From Thermoflexibacter sp. (GTDB taxonomy: Bacteria > Bacteroidota > Bacteroidia > Cytophagales > Thermoflexibacteraceae): 13,579 nt of DNA. The DNA lies in assembly GCA_025455345.1 (NCBI GenBank), contig JALOMS010000053.1, positions 1-13,579 of the forward strand, in the 5' to 3' direction. This document shows, piece by piece, positions 12,355 through 13,579 of the stretch. A model generated the notes under the pieces. That model searched no databases and was not told the origin of the DNA. It saw only the letters and a program-made list of their open reading frames with translations. The translations under genes were made by a program, and so were the position numbers. How positions within the stretch are numbered: the first letter of the stretch is position 1; each line of letters opens with the position of its first letter.

Positions 12355-13579
12355 AAATCTATCTTTCAAACGTATTTTTCATTCAGGGGTTAGCTCATCA
12401 AATCCATCATATTTGAACCAAAAAATCATTCTGACTAATGACATTTCCTTGCTATTGGCGGGACTAAGTTTGCCTTTTTTAGTATTTACTGCTATTTATT
12501 TTCCTCCATTATTAATTTATCCCATTGTATTCTTACTTTTTGGAATTAGTGTGGTAATATTAAACTATTTCGGGCATCATCTACTTGCGCGTTTTATAGT
12601 ATGTGCTGTTTATATCACGATTTATACTATTTATCATGCGTATTTATTGCCTGCGAATCATCATTTTGTAGGAGCCTTGTATGCTATACAGATTGTGTTT
12701 TGGATGCCCCCTTGGTTGGTTTTTGACTTACAAGAAAAAAAGTGGTTAATCACTTATGTCGCTTATTACACATTGCTTACTTTTTCTCTCCCGTATTTGA
12801 ATAATTTTTTTGAATTGTCTTTAGATAATTTTGCCTTAGTCAAAGATGGCATACTTGCCACTATCATTCTAAGTATTGCCTTTGTAGCTATATCTGGAAG
12901 TGTTTTTATTCTTATCTATATCAATCAAAAAACCGAAAGCAAAAATGAAGTTCTATTTAACCAAATACGAATCAAAAATATAGAATTAGAAAAAACAAAC
13001 GAAGAAGTAAAGAAACAGCAAGAGGATATTCATTTGTTCAATTCGAGGCTCAAAGCAAATGAAGCTATCTTAAGAAAATCATACGAAAAACTCAAACAAA
13101 GTGAGAAAGAGCTATCAGCGAAAGCTAAACTGTTAGAAGAACAACAATCAGAAATCATAGCACAAAACGAAGAATTACAACAACAGCAAGAAGAAATGCG
13201 GACGGTCAATGAGTCTTTAGCAATCGCTTCTAATAAACTCAAATCCAATGAATTAATTCTTAAGAAAGCCTATGAAAAGCTCAAAGAAAGCGAGAAGGAA
13301 TTAAAAGAAAAAACAGAAATATTAGAAAGCCAACAAGCAGAAATAATCACACAAAACGAGGAACTTCAACAACAGCAAGAAGAAATTTTAAGTGTAAATG
13401 AAACCTTAGAATATACACTTAAACAATTCAAAATTACTACTGAAAGACTTAACAAAAGTATTACCTACGCAAACAATATCCAAAAAACCATTTTGCCTGA
13501 GCCAGAAAAGTTGGATGCTTTTTTTGATACTCATTTCTCTCTTTATCTACCCAAAGATGTAGTTTCTGGTGATTTTTAT
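12347..13579 (+). CDS. Membrane protein with coiled coil and SpoIIE/PP2C phosphatase domain (partial, cut by window end)
   Basis: The frame is open for 411 codons from ATG 12347 to the window edge, with no stop. Residues 1-30 are cytosolic (FHSGVSSSNPSYLNQKIILT). About six membrane segments cover 33-192. A long charged coiled coil runs from about 197 to 380 and holds a 63-residue repeat twice. From about 381 YANNIQKTILPEPEKLDAFF leads to LYLPKDVVSGDFY, the characteristic start of the SpoIIE-type PP2C domain, in which the aspartate of SGDFY binds metal. The catalytic remainder is outside the window. Such proteins are membrane-tethered serine/threonine phosphatases in partner-switch or stress signalling. 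The start overlaps the McrB-like stop (ATGAATAA), which suggests translational coupling. Confidence 0.88.
   Translation, partial: MNKNLSFKRIFHSGVSSSNPSYLNQKIILTNDISLLLAGLSLPFLVFTAIYFPPLLIYPIVFLLFGISVVILNYFGHHLLARFIVCAVYITIYTIYHAYLLPANHHFVGALYAIQIVFWMPPWLVFDLQEKKWLITYVAYYTLLTFSLPYLNNFFELSLDNFALVKDGILATIILSIAFVAISGSVFILIYINQKTESKNEVLFNQIRIKNIELEKTNEEVKKQQEDIHLFNSRLKANEAILRKSYEKLKQSEKELSAKAKLLEEQQSEIIAQNEELQQQQEEMRTVNESLAIASNKLKSNELILKKAYEKLKESEKELKEKTEILESQQAEIITQNEELQQQQEEILSVNETLEYTLKQFKITTERLNKSITYANNIQKTILPEPEKLDAFFDTHFSLYLPKDVVSGDFY
13049..13417 (+). repeat. Internal 63-codon duplication in the coiled coil
   Basis: Unit 1 (13049-13237, residues 235-297) and unit 2 (13238-13417, residues 298-357) align without gaps over about 60 residues: YEKLKQSEKEL with YEKLKESEKEL, and NEELQQQQEE in both. 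Residues around 210-234 look like an older, partial third copy. The unit of 63 residues is nine heptads, so the register of the coiled coil is kept. Confidence 0.85.

Noticed and set aside
13030..13248. Minus-strand Ser/Leu-rich protein of 72 residues
   Set aside because: It is the reverse reading of the repetitive coiled-coil codons, which accounts for its odd composition.

Overview
This AT-rich window looks like chromosomal DNA of a Bacteroidota bacterium, most likely Cytophagales-like. The reasons are a 287-residue primary sigma factor without region 1.1, intergenic matches to the Bacteroidota promoter (TTTG/TTG, 19-20 bases, TAnnTTTG), no clear Shine-Dalgarno sequences, and a membrane-anchored SpoIIE-type phosphatase of the kind common in that group. 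The assignment is inference from sequence reading only.

Layout, left to right. Bases 1-78 hold the C-terminal end of an unidentified protein. Bases 162-406 hold a decayed end of an IS3/IS150-like insertion sequence. It lies directly behind mutL (minus strand), whose last codons are thrown out of frame by a 5-bp tandem duplication. On the plus strand follow an HlyD/MacA-type membrane-fusion protein (2643-3968), a 305-bp gap with GC-rich palindromic 16-bp repeats and short inverted repeats, and a MacB/LolD-type ABC ATPase (4274-4972) with a good terminator. No permease gene accompanies them. A solitary nuoK (minus) and a divergent YtcJ-like amidohydrolase lipoprotein (plus) come next. The amidohydrolase converges on rpoD across a bidirectional terminator.

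The minus-strand block rpoD, pnp, rpsO is core housekeeping: primary sigma factor, polynucleotide phosphorylase and ribosomal protein S15. rpsO and pnp are in the classical rpsO-pnp order. A strong promoter and a structured leader precede rpsO, and hairpins lie between rpsO and pnp.

On the right, a separate promoter fires the opposite way into a McrB-like AAA+ NTPase without its usual DNA-binding domain and without an adjacent McrC. Its end overlaps by 8 bases the start of a multi-pass membrane protein with a duplicated coiled coil and the start of a SpoIIE/PP2C phosphatase domain, cut by the window edge. This McrB-like/phosphatase pair is the least ordinary gene arrangement here. The frameshifted mutL is the most striking lesion.
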